From: Agelas oroides
Taxonomy: Eukaryota; Porifera; Demospongiae; Agelasida; Agelasidae
Length of the DNA: 64,000 nt
Reading direction: 5' to 3'
Assembly (NCBI GenBank): GCA_949130485.1
Contig: OX422183.1
Location: forward strand, 8,398,636-8,462,635
Shown here: positions 48,510 through 58,872 of the stretch, piece after piece
How the letters are laid out: each line of letters begins with the position of its first letter
Position numbering within the stretch: the first letter of the stretch is position 1
Program-made: the position numbers and the translations under genes
The notes under the pieces: model-generated
Database searches by the model: none
What the model saw: the letters and a program-made list of their open reading frames with translations, nothing else
Told to the model about the DNA's origin: nothing

Positions 48510-50641
48510 ATTATCAAGAAGCTTTGAAACTTGGTGAGGTGTTGGTAGCTTATGCACGAGTGATGATGGTCGGTCCAGGAGGAGTTGGCAAGAGCAGTCT
48601 TCTTAGGGGACTCATGAACCAGGGTCTACCTCAAGATGCTAAGAGTACTATTCTAGCAGACACAAAGGTAGTCAAACGACAGTTTTGGGCCAAAGCAGGA
48701 GAGTCTGCTGACAGCTACTGGGCTGAAGTCACTGATGAAAATGAGATTGAAGAACTTGCTGGACTCTTCCAGCTAGTACTAGCAAAATTGCATCCAGCTA
48801 AAACTGTCTCTCTTACTGAGTTCAACCCACCAAGCGTTCAAACCATCAGTGATGAGCATGTGTCCAGTATCAAGGACAACGAAGTTCAAAGTGTGCTCCG
48901 ACAGGTAGCAGAGCATTCCATGAGTCCTTTTCTTGTCACAAGTCACTCAGAAAATTTACATTCAGAAGTGCTGATGCATGTGTGGGATTGTGGTGGCCAG
49001 CCTGTCTTTCTTGATGTCCTCCCAGCCTTTCTGACATCCAGGACAATGTTTCTCCTTTTCTTTGATGCACGGCAAAATCTACTTGACAAATGCAGTTCAT
49101 TGTCTCACAAAGCAGGGAGAGTAGTTTCGAAATCTGAAGAGAATTTCACAACACTGCAGCTCCTAACTCAGTGGATGACCAGCATTCATGCTATGTCCAT
49201 ACGAAAAGATACAATTGAGGATCCCAACCTAGAGGCATCTACTACACCATCTGAAAGTAAAAGTCCAGCTACACAAGGAAGGAAAACACCAACGTCTGAT
49301 CCCGCTCATGATCACAAAGGGCCACAAATTTCTGCCAGAAACCAGCACAGCTTTGGAGAGAACATCATCCCAAAGTTCCCATGCATTATTCCAGTTGGTA
49401 CACATGGTGATGAAGTACAAGAAAAAGAGAAAATCCTCAGCACCCTCCTATCTCATTGTGAGGGTAAAGCATACACTCCTCTACTTGTGGATGGTGTCAT
49501 TGTTGACAACACCACTGCTGGCCATGGCAAAGAGCATGAAGATAAAGGGTTCAGATATATCCGAGAACAAGTGCACCAATTAGCCTCTGAGCATCTTAAA
49601 GTTCGAACACCAGTAGCCTGGGTTTTATTCAGAAAAGTTCTTCAGAAGGTAGCAAAAGATAATCCCATTGTTGCATACAACCGAGCAGTTGCAGTGGGAC
49701 AAGCTTGTGGGATAGCAGAAGATGTTGTTCCCAGTGTCCTTCAATTCTACCACGAACTAGCTGTCTTCCTCCACTACATTCAGATTAGGAGCCTCTCTGA
49801 CCAGGTGATTGCTGATCCACAGTGGCTGGTTAAGCAGCTGGGTAGGCTACTAGCACCAAGAGGGTTAGAAGAAAAAGTTTCCAACCAATTGCTTTGGAAA
49901 CCACTGCATGAGAAGGGCATCCTTACTCAACCTTTGTATGAAGAAGTCTGGAAAAAAAGCATCCTAAAACCACAGTCACTTGCTGATCTTCTTGAACACT
50001 TCCTTCTTGCAGCACCAATTAACCCTCCAAGAGCAGTTTCTGAAATTCAAGGTCGAAAATACTTTGTCCCCTCTGTTCTTCAGCTCTCATCTCAGAGTTC
50101 TCCTCCTAGCTTGTCCACTCACATGGCAGAATACAGAATGCAGAGTATGACAACAGTTGTGAAGAAGTCCTCTCCTCTCCATCTTACATTCAGCACAAAG
50201 TATGTACCACCTGGCTTCTTCACTCGCCTAGCAACCACTCTGACAAGGGAACCAAAGTGTGAACCACTCTTTGAGCAAGGTGTCTTCCGCAACAAGATAA
50301 CGTTTGCCTATGACCAAATTGATGAATTAACAATCTGTGAACAGTCCTCAAGTGTACAAATCAATGTAGTTCGAATTCAACATCGCCAGTCACACAAGAA
50401 TAGGACATTTGGAAGCACCTGCTGTGATATCATGGAACTGATTCAGGAATGTTCTGCCACAGTTCGTGAATGGCTACCTTCAGTAGAGGTAAAGGCAGCC
50501 TTCCTCTGTGAGCAGTGTCCGGACTTCATCACCATTCCACATGGTGCCGATACAGATTTAAATATCTACTGTAAAGCACGTCATCACAGCAATCTCACCA
50601 GGGAAAAACAGTACTGGCTGAAAATACCTATTACTCCAGAG
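48510..50641 (+). CDS. ROCO-family GTPase exon (Roc-COR), partial gene with C-terminal Death-like domains
   Basis: Large internal exon of 710 codons, acceptor TGTTTGCAG at 48509 and donor CCAGAG|GTTTGT. No ATG precedes the domain, so the N-terminus lies in upstream exons not recognised here. Counting from Leu at 48524, the Roc G1/P-loop GPGGVGKS is at residues 17-24, the G3 motif WDCGGQP at 154-160 (DxxGQ type), and THGD, a Roc-type G4, at 293-296. Between G3 and G4 is a Ser/Thr/Pro-rich insert of about 60 residues. A COR domain follows from about residue 365, with VIADPQWLV at 428-436 and YFVPSVLQ later. ROCO proteins are GTP-regulated scaffolds. Exons at 51253, 51593, 51977, 52316 and 52799 continue the frame to a stop at 53151, for about 1,036 residues visible. 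Confidence 0.85.
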
Positions 50642-50714
50642 GTTTGTTGTTTGTGTAGATGTTATAGGTGTTGGTTTGCATATCACCGCTATTGTGATAC
50701 ATCAGCAGTGCATA

Positions 50715-51105
50715 CCGTATTTCTTTGAATAGACGCCGCCCTCAAATAGTAGCCGCACAATCAGGAGCTCTGAGTGAAATAAACGCTGCTATCAAATAGT
50801 AGCCACGGCTACTCTTTGTGGCATGCACACACATATGTGAATAGTTTCTGACGACGGTCACTGAGCTAGCGCTAGGGCTGTTCGTGTTGTATGACTTGTT
50901 TCCACCGCTGACAGCAGACTGAGAGGCTGCGCTTACTATTGACAGCGTCTAACAGTCATCACTAATTGCTTGTATGTACCTTATCTAGCCCTTGTTGATG
51001 TCAGTGGGCTTGCCAAAGAAATAAACGCCACCCTTGAATAGTAGCTGCACGAAACATGCAACGAAAAAATAGCTGCGACATCTAGATCTGATCGAAGAAA
51101 TACGG
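50715..51105. mobile_element. 391-bp TA-flanked MITE in a ROCO intron
   Basis: The ends are CCGTATTTCTTTGA and, inverted, CCGTATTTCTTCGA, flanked by TA (50713-50714 and 51106-51107). The interior has several imperfect copies of an AATAAACGCC..CAAATAGTAGCCGCAC unit in both halves. It lies in the intron between the ROCO exon and the first Death-like exon; reading the ROCO exon past its donor runs into this element. A degenerate partial relative lies at about 53938-53992. Confidence 0.85.
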
Positions 51106-51252
51106 TAAGTATTTTGCATTCCTGATGTTTTTGATAGCATTCCAATTTCAGTAGTCATTGTACTTGTTACATCCCTCAGACTAAATACATTATTTCAATA
51201 GTCATTGACTAAATACATTACAGGGAGATACTCATCACACATATTTCTGTAG

Positions 51253-51506
51253 CATCTTGCACAGAAGGGTGACCTCAGTGATACAGAGTTGCAAGGAGTA
51301 GCTGATGATGTCAAGAGAGATGGGAAACTAAAAGAACTAGCAGATGAACTGGAAATGGTTCCCCAGCTACAGTCACTACAACATAATGTGAATCCTCCAT
51401 TAACACTACTTCATCGTTGGCGTTGTGGGATAGAGAATGCAGTAGAAGCTCACTCCCTCTTGGTACACCATCTCAAGTGCATTGGATTGACAGGAACATC
51501 TGACAG
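51253..51506 (+). CDS. Death-like domain exon of the ROCO gene
   Basis: The acceptor is ATTTCTGTAG (51252) and the donor TCTGACAG|GTACCA; it enters in phase 0 and leaves in phase 2. The translation continues the ROCO exon as HLAQKGDLSDTELQGVADDV, then LKELADELEMVPQLQSLQ, then LLHRWRCGIENAVEAHSLL. The pattern of short amphipathic helices, with LADEL early and a central 'LLHRW' (compare L..W in Death domains), fits a Death-fold module of about 80 residues, the type that docks to other Death domains in signalling assemblies. An alternative acceptor (TTGCACAG) 12 bases further on would remove four residues. Confidence 0.7.
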
Positions 51507-51592
51507 GTACCATTTGCATTACAAGATATAGAGCCTAACATGTGGAAAATGCAAAATGGTAATACTTTGTGTCACCTTTATGTTTTCTACAG

Positions 51593-51632
51593 CCTCTATT
51601 ATCGAGAGTTTCTTGGAACAAGTCACATTGCA
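51593..51632 (+). CDS. Short ROCO exon (end of first Death-like domain)
   Basis: A 40-base exon, acceptor TTTTCTACAG and donor ATTGCA|GTAAGT, encoding (S)LYYREFLGTSHIA. Its phase (2 in, 0 out) joins 51506 to 51977 without frame loss. It probably completes the last helix of the first Death-like domain. Confidence 0.65.
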
Positions 51633-51877
51633 GTAAGTTCAATGACATAAGAGCATCTTTTGTGGTAAAGTATTTTACTGTGCAAGGAGCATGTTATGTT
51701 TATGCCGTAGTTATTTTCTGGACAGGACATACTAAATTAATCATGCAACGTTATAATTCCTCTGATACTTAATGTGAATTTACATAATAATAGTGCATGG
51801 CATCCTATTACGATATGACCACCAGTACATTCCATAATTGCTGAATTGCCTTTACTTGCTAGATATTAGTTACTTTG

Positions 51878-51937
51878 TGTCATTTAACAGTGATGCAAGT
51901 ATGCTATATAGCATACTTGCATCACTGTTAAATGACA
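51878..51937. repeat. 60-bp perfect palindrome in a ROCO intron
   Basis: The two 30-base halves (51878-51907 and 51908-51937) are exact reverse complements with no spacer; the outer end is TGTCATTTAACAG and the centre GCTATATAGC. It lies 39 bases before the exon at 51977. Perfect spacer-free palindromes of this length are rare and unstable in cloning. It could fold into a hairpin in RNA or be a head-to-head duplication. Confidence 0.9.
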
Positions 51938-51976
51938 TACTCCACATATGGAAAGTGCCTTAATTTATTCCTGTAG

Positions 51977-52058
51977 GAAAACAAGGGAGCTACAAGAGGT
52001 AGTGACCGTGCCCATGAAATAGTCACTTCAGTTGACAATACTTCCAGGACAACCGGAG
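51977..52058 (+). CDS. ROCO linker exon 1
   Basis: The acceptor is TTCCTGTAG and the donor ACCGGAG|GTATAG; phase 0 in, 1 out. It encodes a polar, probably disordered stretch (ENKGATRGSDRAHEIVTSV ...) between the two Death-like domains. Confidence 0.6.
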
Positions 52059-52315
52059 GTATAGTGTTTACCACTATAACAGTACTTCTTTAAATACTTT
52101 ACCATTGTCCATTGTGTAGCACAACCTTCCGGTCTAGTTAGGTACTGAACTCTACTAGAAGATATATAGAGGCATAACAGGTGCCCTATCCTAAAGGTGG
52201 TGGACAAACTCAGCACTCTCAACTGAGTGAAGGCTTCATTTTGCTACATGACTGTACACTTACACATTGTATATGAGAGCTGTAAATGACACACTCTCTA
52301 TCCATTCATCAGTAG

Positions 52316-52567
52316 GGCATATCCCACCATATTCATATCACCACCCTGAAAACTATCAGCTTCCTGTTGGTCCCACTCATCAACCAACATACCATCAACC
52401 ATTACACCCTGGCTGCCCTCCACCAGGACACCAATACCCACCTCAGCATGTTTGTCACTATGGATACCCACCACCTACCCAGCTTCCACCAACTAACAGT
52501 CCACATCATACCAGCTTCCCACCATACCAGCACACTGGAGCTCAAGTACAACAACCAAGTTATCAAG
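52316..52567 (+). CDS. ROCO linker exon 2, Pro/His/Tyr/Gln-rich
   Basis: Acceptor CATCAGTAG and donor TATCAAG|GTAACA; phase 1 in, 1 out. The 84 residues are dominated by Pro, His, Tyr and Gln (GHIPPYSYHHPENYQ, then HPGCPPPGHQYPP, FPPYQHTG). This is a low-complexity linker with PPY-like motifs that could contact WW or SH3 domains (inference). It separates the two Death-like domains. A second possible acceptor three bases upstream (CATCAG|TAG) would introduce a stop, which supports the chosen one. Confidence 0.65.
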
Positions 52568-52798
52568 GTAACATTTGTTGCTCTACAGTTGTGCTTCCAT
52601 GCTAAGTTTTGGGGGAAGCATAGAAATGCATTGTGAACAGGATTGTGGTGGTCTCTTAGCATTGAGAATGATTATACTGAACTTTGTTTTCCTTGCCTAG
52701 GAATATGAGAGTGTCACAACTCCATGTTCTTATTTCTAGTATCATAGAGTTACCACTGTGTTTCTGCTATTCCCACTAACACACCACGTATAATCCAG

Positions 52799-53151
52799 GC
52801 ACTGAACCCACCCTACCAGAACTGCTGAGGTTTACATGTACTGATGGAAGAGTGGTCAGCGTTCCTGTTGAAGTAGCAACCAAGTATGTCCAGTTTGGTA
52901 CCTTCCTCCTAGATGACCGAAATGGATCGAGGATCAAGATCATGGCCCATGAACACTTGAACAATGCTGAACAAATCAACATAGCAATACTCCAGGAATG
53001 GCTGACTGGAAGAGGCAAGAAGCCAGTGACCTGGACAACTCTTGTTGAGGTCTTACGTGACATTGAACTCTCCACCCTCGCTGATGATATTGAAGCTGTC
53101 AAATGTCCAGGAAGACCAAATCCCAAAAGACCAAGTTACTGTAAAGTTTAA
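52799..53151 (+). CDS. C-terminal Death domain exon of the ROCO gene, with stop codon
   Basis: Acceptor TATAATCCAG at 52798, phase 1 in; the stop TAA is at 53149-53151. It encodes GTEPTLPELLRFTCTDGRV, then a Death-domain core YVQFGTFLLDDRNG, IKIMAHEHLNNAEQINIAIL, QEWLTGRGKKPVTWTTLVEV and LRDIELSTLADDIEAV. The 'I..eWl....k.pvTW..Lv..Lr.iel..lA..Ie' pattern is a classic Death-domain helix 4-6 signature. The protein ends with a basic tail (PGRPNPKRPSYCKV). Two Death-like modules C-terminal to Roc-COR suggest recruitment of Death-domain adaptors upon GTPase activation. Confidence 0.8.
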
Positions 53152-54630
53152 CCTCTTGTTATTTTTTCTTGTAGTTTTTTTATGTTTACTCGACATTGTA
53201 CAGCTTTTTGCATACTTATTATTATGGGAGCTTTTTCCACAAGTTTGTTCCCTCCAATATTAATGGGTCTGTGTGAAGTTGTTGTAGACCTATAGTCAGT
53301 TGTTGAATGTGTAAAAGTATATATATTATGTTTTGCTCTCTATGGTCTGTTGTGTTTTATATCACGTTATAAAGTTACTATGCCAGCAATGTCACCCAAG
53401 AAAGCCATTTTTTAATACACTGAAAGTGAGTGGAAAACCATGGTAGCCAACACTTGCACGTACGGCACTGTTTCTGTCCTTGAAAAAGCAAAGATGAAGC
53501 TTAGAAGCTATAGTGGAGAAGACCTATATATGTACGTGCAGAGCGACTGATCGGGATACTAGCTTGATTGAACTGCTTCATCTGCTTGCAATATATGCAT
53601 GAGACTTTCAGAAATGCATGTTTATAAATTACCAATGACAGAGGAGGCACTGCAATAATCATCAGTACATTTCCTTATATGGAGTGATTTTTATTTTCAA
53701 CCCAGAGGAATTAAAATGGTAGAGTGAAGAATGCTTCCATACATTACATTGACTACACTGAGCATGATTGAGCCAATGTGTATAGTTACACAAGAGTATC
53801 TGCAGCAGTACAGCAATTACAGTTGGTATCTTATAATTGTGAGATAGCAGTAAGAATAACAGTTCCTAAATGCAGGATACCATAATATATATTTCCCGAT
53901 CAGATTTATGCTGTAGCTACTATTTGTTTCTTTGTATAATGGCTACAATTCAAGGGTGGAGTCTATTTGAGGGTGGCATTTATTCATTTCCTGACTAACA
54001 CTCCATAGGGGTTGTGCAACACCATCCTGGGTAGTAGCTAACACCGTTTAGGTGTTCTCATAATCCTGGGGTAACACTCTTCAGATTGCTACCCTGCACC
54101 ATGGGTAACACAATTTGCATGTGAGCTACTGCTGACTATTGTTTACAGTACAATACACTTGATACAATATGCAGAGTGGATAGGTGGGTGATAGGAGCCC
54201 AAACGCTTCTGGTTTGCGTATTTTGTGCATCATTACATTTGAAGCACTGCATCACTGCATGCAGTTTCATTAGTGGGGCTAATGCACATCTCATGAAACA
54301 TTAGTTATTGATGTGCCTATATGAATCACGCATGAGTCCTGCCCTGGGAAGATTGGTGATGCAGCACTTTGAGCATGGCCCGGGAATTGTGCTTGAAAAT
54401 ACACAATGGAACGGTATTTTGTTTCTATCCGGGACTGCCACAGTTCTTTTCAGATTGCTTGCAACAAACTAGACATGAAAAGCTGGCAAATCGGTTTGGG
54501 CTACGTCACACATATTTTGCCATCATGCACAAGCACATCTAGGTCTGCCTTTTCATTAAGGGTGATGTGGTTCATTGATTGTTCATGCAACAACATGCAG
54601 CTGTAAAAACTCTAGATTTTATTTCTCACC
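53152..54630. other. Intergenic stretch downstream of the ROCO gene
   Basis: No gene is supported. The segment at about 53938-53992 (GGCTACAATTCAAGGGTGG, then GGGTGGCATTTATTCATTTC) resembles the interior units of the MITE at 50715-51105 in inverse orientation, so it is a remnant of that family. Confidence 0.4.
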
Positions 54631-54689
54631 TGACTATGCATGCAGGCATGATGGTGGTGGTTCTGATGGGTCGGGCAGGCCAGGGTGAA

Positions 54690-56780
54690 AACTGTGTCAC
54701 CATGACAACCAGTACCACACCATGCAAAAGATACTGGAAGAACAGCTCCGACATTCCCTCTCCCTCACTTATGTCATTCCAGAGCATGTTGATATACCAG
54801 GCAAATATTATGTAATATCATTGGTGGATGGTATTGTATAGATAATTATAGGGTCATTGCTATGTAGTTATTTAGAACTCATTCAGACCGACAGAATTAT
54901 AGCAGAGAATGTTTCATTTCAAGAGCTGTTGTTAGCTACTTAGTTGGCACAACTTTTAAGCAGCTGATGAAATTCTCACACTGAAAAATTCTGTTGTAAG
55001 GCTGTTCACAATGCCTATACTTTATTGACGTCTGAAGCTCTGACATATTACAAGTTTGATCATAAAGTCCATCCAAACTTTGATGATTGTACTTTTGATG
55101 AGAAATAAAAGCATTTCTTGAAAATCATTGAAGAACAGTCTTCATGAAACCAAACATGGAAATTTTTTAGTCAGTACATTTTTCATGATTATTCTACATA
55201 GCTACATTACTCTGCACCTTGCCATACAAAGTAGTAACTGGAATTTGAGATTGGCAGCCATGAAATGAATGGCAGCACTTTTTACAGCCTCTGACAGAAA
55301 CAACCACCATGGATCAACAGTTAATACCACAGCATACTGCCGACATACTCACCATCCCACAGGAAGTTCTTGATCTTCTTTGCAATGGAGGATTCACAGT
55401 GAGCATAATGGGACGGGCATGCCACTCCATCGGTATTGATGAAGCTCACGAAATGTGCATTAACAGAGACTGTAAGGAGTTCTTCACAAAACCATCTAGA
55501 GAGCACATCAACTGTGTTGCAAGATTTTTGCCAGTGCGAGCAAAGGTAATGTAAAATATTGAATCCCAAATATTTCCTGAAAGAAACCAAAGTCAGAAAA
55601 TCAGATGATTACAACCATCTACACCACACAACTGATGTGGGAACCAAAATGTGAATAAGTGGAAGAACAATGTCTAACAATGGAAAGTGGAGACAACTCC
55701 CTCCATCACCTTTTCAACTCTATAAAACCAACTCCTGAGCAAATACAAGACCTCATGAACTTCAGGCAAATAGAGTCCACGCAGTACTACACATTGTCAA
55801 ACCCCAGTGTCAGATCACCAAATGACACAAGAGTTTGCTGACTTTTATCAAAAGAAAGGAAGAAATCGAGAGAGAAAGGAAACTACAAATAGAGTGTTGG
55901 AAGAAGTGAGTACATATAGAATTTGCATGTAGCACTGGGACACAACTATAAGTCATGCATGTGAGCAGTGCATAGAACTGCCACAAGCACTTGCAACATG
56001 TGATGGCCATCCCAATAAAGGCTCAAAAGCAAATGCAACAACATGCAGTGTATGCTAAACGACATGAAAGCACAACCTCTTAGAACATCATTTCCACCAG
56101 GGTGGGTGCCCTCAACCGTAATTATTGAGGGAATGCTTCTTATCAACATTTCCCCATGGTGAGTTCACACAAACATGGGTGAATATGCTGACTTCTTTCT
56201 CAAGCAGTACATTTTACCAGACTACCACACTTCAGAAATGGGACAACAGAAGTACACCTACCCTGAATGTCAAGTTCACAGTTCTAAATATTTTGAAAGA
56301 ATCACTGACACTCAAGCAATCCTACTCTAGTTGATCACTACTGTGATAATTTCAAGGCATGCAGACATGCTCATCCCAACAAGGTGGAGACTAGGTTGTA
56401 GAATGCGAGTGCAAAAGAGATCTAGTTTGTTTTCTCATTTACAACCAAACCAACGGTTTATGACAGCTGGAGGATTTGATGGTACCCTACAGAACCATGC
56501 TATGTTTACAGAATTCAATGCACATCCTCAGCCTGACAGCCGCTTAATGTGCAATGTTGAAGAGACAGACTTTAGGATTCGGCTGCATGTTTTGAATTCT
56601 GCTGGTGACAAGAAACTGGTATTAAGTCTGGACGCATACAGATGTCTATCACATATGCTTGCCACACATTGTGGGAAGAAAAATTATGTCAATTCAATTG
56701 TAAGGAGCTGCATGTTCTACAATTCCCGAGTCACTGACTCCATTAGCCATGCAAACTCTTTATGTATGCACTGGCTGTAA
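54690..56780 (+). pseudogene. Decayed gene of a repetitive, transposon-like protein family
   Basis: Protein-like segments occur in order on the plus strand but in different frames, separated by stops. They are YHTMQKILEEQLRHSLSL to GKYYVISLVDGIV (about 54714-54838), then MDQQLIPQHTADILTIPQEV with GGFTVSIMGRACHSIGIDEA (55309-55550), SGDNSLHHLFNSIKPTPEQI (about 55683), EYADFFLKQYILPDY (about 56182), and a part with FMTAGGFDGTLQNHAMF and CNVEETDFRIRLHVLNSAGD (about 56456-56640). The 'DEAHEM' and 'AEE.DTRIWLH' type motifs recall a large uncharacterised family common in cnidarian and sponge genomes (recognition from memory, unverified). The acidic residues after KKLVLSLD are eroded. The gene is not translatable as one frame. 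Confidence 0.5.
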
Positions 56781-56880
56781 TTTTTTCAGAAAAAAGTTGT
56801 GGGTGTAATACATGACAGCTTGCTGTTAATGTAAGAGAGTGGTAATCACTTGTGGCCAAGGCTGTGCTTGATTGCACACC

Positions 56881-56916
56881 CAACTCAAGATATTGTAATG
56901 GACCTATCTTGAGTTG
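56881..56916. repeat. Small inverted repeat
   Basis: CAACTCAAGATA (56881-56892) and its complement TATCTTGAGTTG (56905-56916) form a 12-bp hairpin. Just after it, GTGCTTGCTTGCACATAGCTAG recurs imperfectly at about 56918-56939 and 56963-56984. The rest of 56781-57277 shows no gene. Confidence 0.6.
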
Positions 56917-57277
56917 TGCTTGCTTGCACATAGCTAGCTGAGACATTGAACCATGAGAGTGATGTGCTTGCTTACACATAGCTAGATGTGGTTGGTTATT
57001 CGTGAATGTGCCGACTTGGACTACTGCAGCAGTAGTGAACTCGCAGTGATGATGTAGACTTTGTGCGACATTGTTTCACCAACAAAGCATGTAAATATTA
57101 TTGTTTCATGGTTAATGGTTAACGATTAACGTAGATATGGCTCACTATCTATGCAAATTACAGCACCCTGAAGATGAGCTAGTTGCTGTGGGCAACACTG
57201 TTCCATTTCCTATCCCAGTTATCCCAGAGACCTAGGACCTATAGAGCAGCACAAGGATGTTCTTTTGGATATGTGGT

Positions 57278-57293
57278 GGCTTTTAAAAAAGCC
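57278..57293 (-). terminator. Histone-type 3' stem-loop
   Basis: On the minus strand the sequence is GGCTTTTTTAAAAGCC: a 6-bp stem with a TTTA loop, matching the metazoan replication-dependent histone 3'-end consensus (GGYYYUUHHARRRCC form). It lies 25 bases after the canonical H4 stop position. A purine-rich CCAAAAGAACA follows about 11 bases further on, in the place of the histone downstream element. Confidence 0.85.
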
Positions 57294-57317
57294 GTGTGGA
57301 GAAAGAAAAGGTGCCGT

Positions 57318-57671
<354 letters not shown>

Positions 57672-57854
57672 CGATCGTAAAACCTAAACAAGACTTAAAA
57701 AACATTAAAAATGTAAAAAGATGTAGGGATGGCATGCCAAAAAGTATGCAAACAAGGTAGGGATAATGCAGGAAAGCAAAGGTCAACATATTGGCAAAGC
57801 CCCATCCCTACATCTTTTTCACACTACAGCTGATGCAATGCTGCTAGATCATAT

Positions 57855-57910
57855 TAGCCTCGTTCTGAGCCAGCATGTGGGAGAAGAAAAGTGGCCTGGG
57901 GACGAGGCTA
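57855..57910. mobile_element. Short TAGCCTCGTTC foldback element
   Basis: Starts TAGCCTCGTTC and ends GACGAGGCTA, imperfect terminal inverted repeats over about 56 bp. It is related to the 90-bp element at 248-337. It lies in the spacer of the large inverted repeat; no target duplication is seen. Confidence 0.6.
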
Positions 57911-58030
57911 AAACCATGCCATATACTTTAAAGACACACACATATATGATAAGTCTGCAGTCTACTCCAAGTAACTGCTTAAGTTGTTGAAGAGGTTCCG
58001 TATAACATAATGCTACCAAGAGGGTCATAC

Positions 58031-58082
58031 TAGCCTCGTTCCCAGACCACGTGCGAGGAGGAAGTGACCTGAGAACAAGGTT
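58031..58082. mobile_element. Second short TAGCCTCGTTC foldback element
   Basis: Starts TAGCCTCGTTCCCAGAC and ends with the diverged complement GAGAACAAGGTTA. It belongs to the same small family as 57855-57910, also within the spacer. Confidence 0.55.
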
Positions 58083-58297
58083 ACAGCCATGAACTGCCAG
58101 GAAAGGTTGTGAACTTGTTGTACGTTTTAGGAAGACCCCCATGCACTGTCTAACCGTAGTGTGAAAAAGATGTAGGGATGGGGCTTTGCCAATATGTTGA
58201 CCTTTGCTTTCCTGCATTATCCCTACCTTGTTTGCATACTTTTTGGCATGCCATCCCTACATCTTTTTACATTTTTAATGTTTTTTAAGTCTTGTTT

Positions 58298-58872
58298 CTG
58301 TACTTTTTTGATGTTAATCTCAGTTACAGTTAGACCTAAGCCTAAGAAGAATATTTCAAGTGTAACCACAACACCAGAACTTGAAACGGCGTTGACAGTT
58401 TTAATAGTAGTGGTTATAGGCATGTAATAATATAGCCAGCTACAACCTGATGAAGGGCCAACCACTCTCCGTACCAAACTTTGTGAAACCAATTTCATGA
58501 TTCAGTTGTCAATCACATGACGACTGACCAGCTGCAGCACAGAAAACTATCATACTGACAACTGACCATCCTAGCTTTACAGTTCACTAAAGCTGTGAGT
58601 AGGCTATATAATACAGTATAGCCTGCAGATGATAAATTCTGTTGTTAACAGCAGGTCATGTAAAAGCAGCAGAACCTCACGAGGTATAGCTTTAGAGTAA
58701 GAAATCATGTTTGCTATTGTGCATACTAAACTAGCATAGCTCTTTGATACTGTGAGAGGTAGATGCAAACAATGAAGACTTTCGTTCTTCCTAGCTATAA
58801 TATGTCTGCCCATGTGGGTTGGCATACAAACTAGATATACAAATGCAATGATTTTTAAAGCTCAGTATCAGT
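58298..58872. other. Stretch without gene
   Basis: No exon, RNA gene or clear repeat could be supported. Confidence 0.4.

Larger units (their letters stand above)
57686..58297. mobile_element. Element with 142-bp perfect inverted arms
   Basis: The arms 57686-57827 and 58156-58297 are exact reverse complements over 142 bases (outer end AAACAAGACTTAAAAAAC, inner end CACACTAC). Each arm also contains its own inverted pair (GATGTAGGGATGG and CCATCCCTACATC). The 328-bp spacer carries two short TAGCCTCGTT elements. No target duplication was recognised. The mirrored open frames in the arms are a by-product of the symmetry. Confidence 0.9.

Noticed and set aside
48524-50728. ROCO frame taken as a complete 734-codon gene starting at 48524
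   Set aside because: The start there would be TTG, a good splice acceptor lies at 48509, and the 3' end of that frame runs past a GT donor into a MITE. It is an internal exon, not an intact gene.
57686-58297. Mirrored open frames in the 142-bp inverted arms
   Set aside because: Identical peptides in opposite orientation come from the perfect inverted repeat; no domain or start context supports them.
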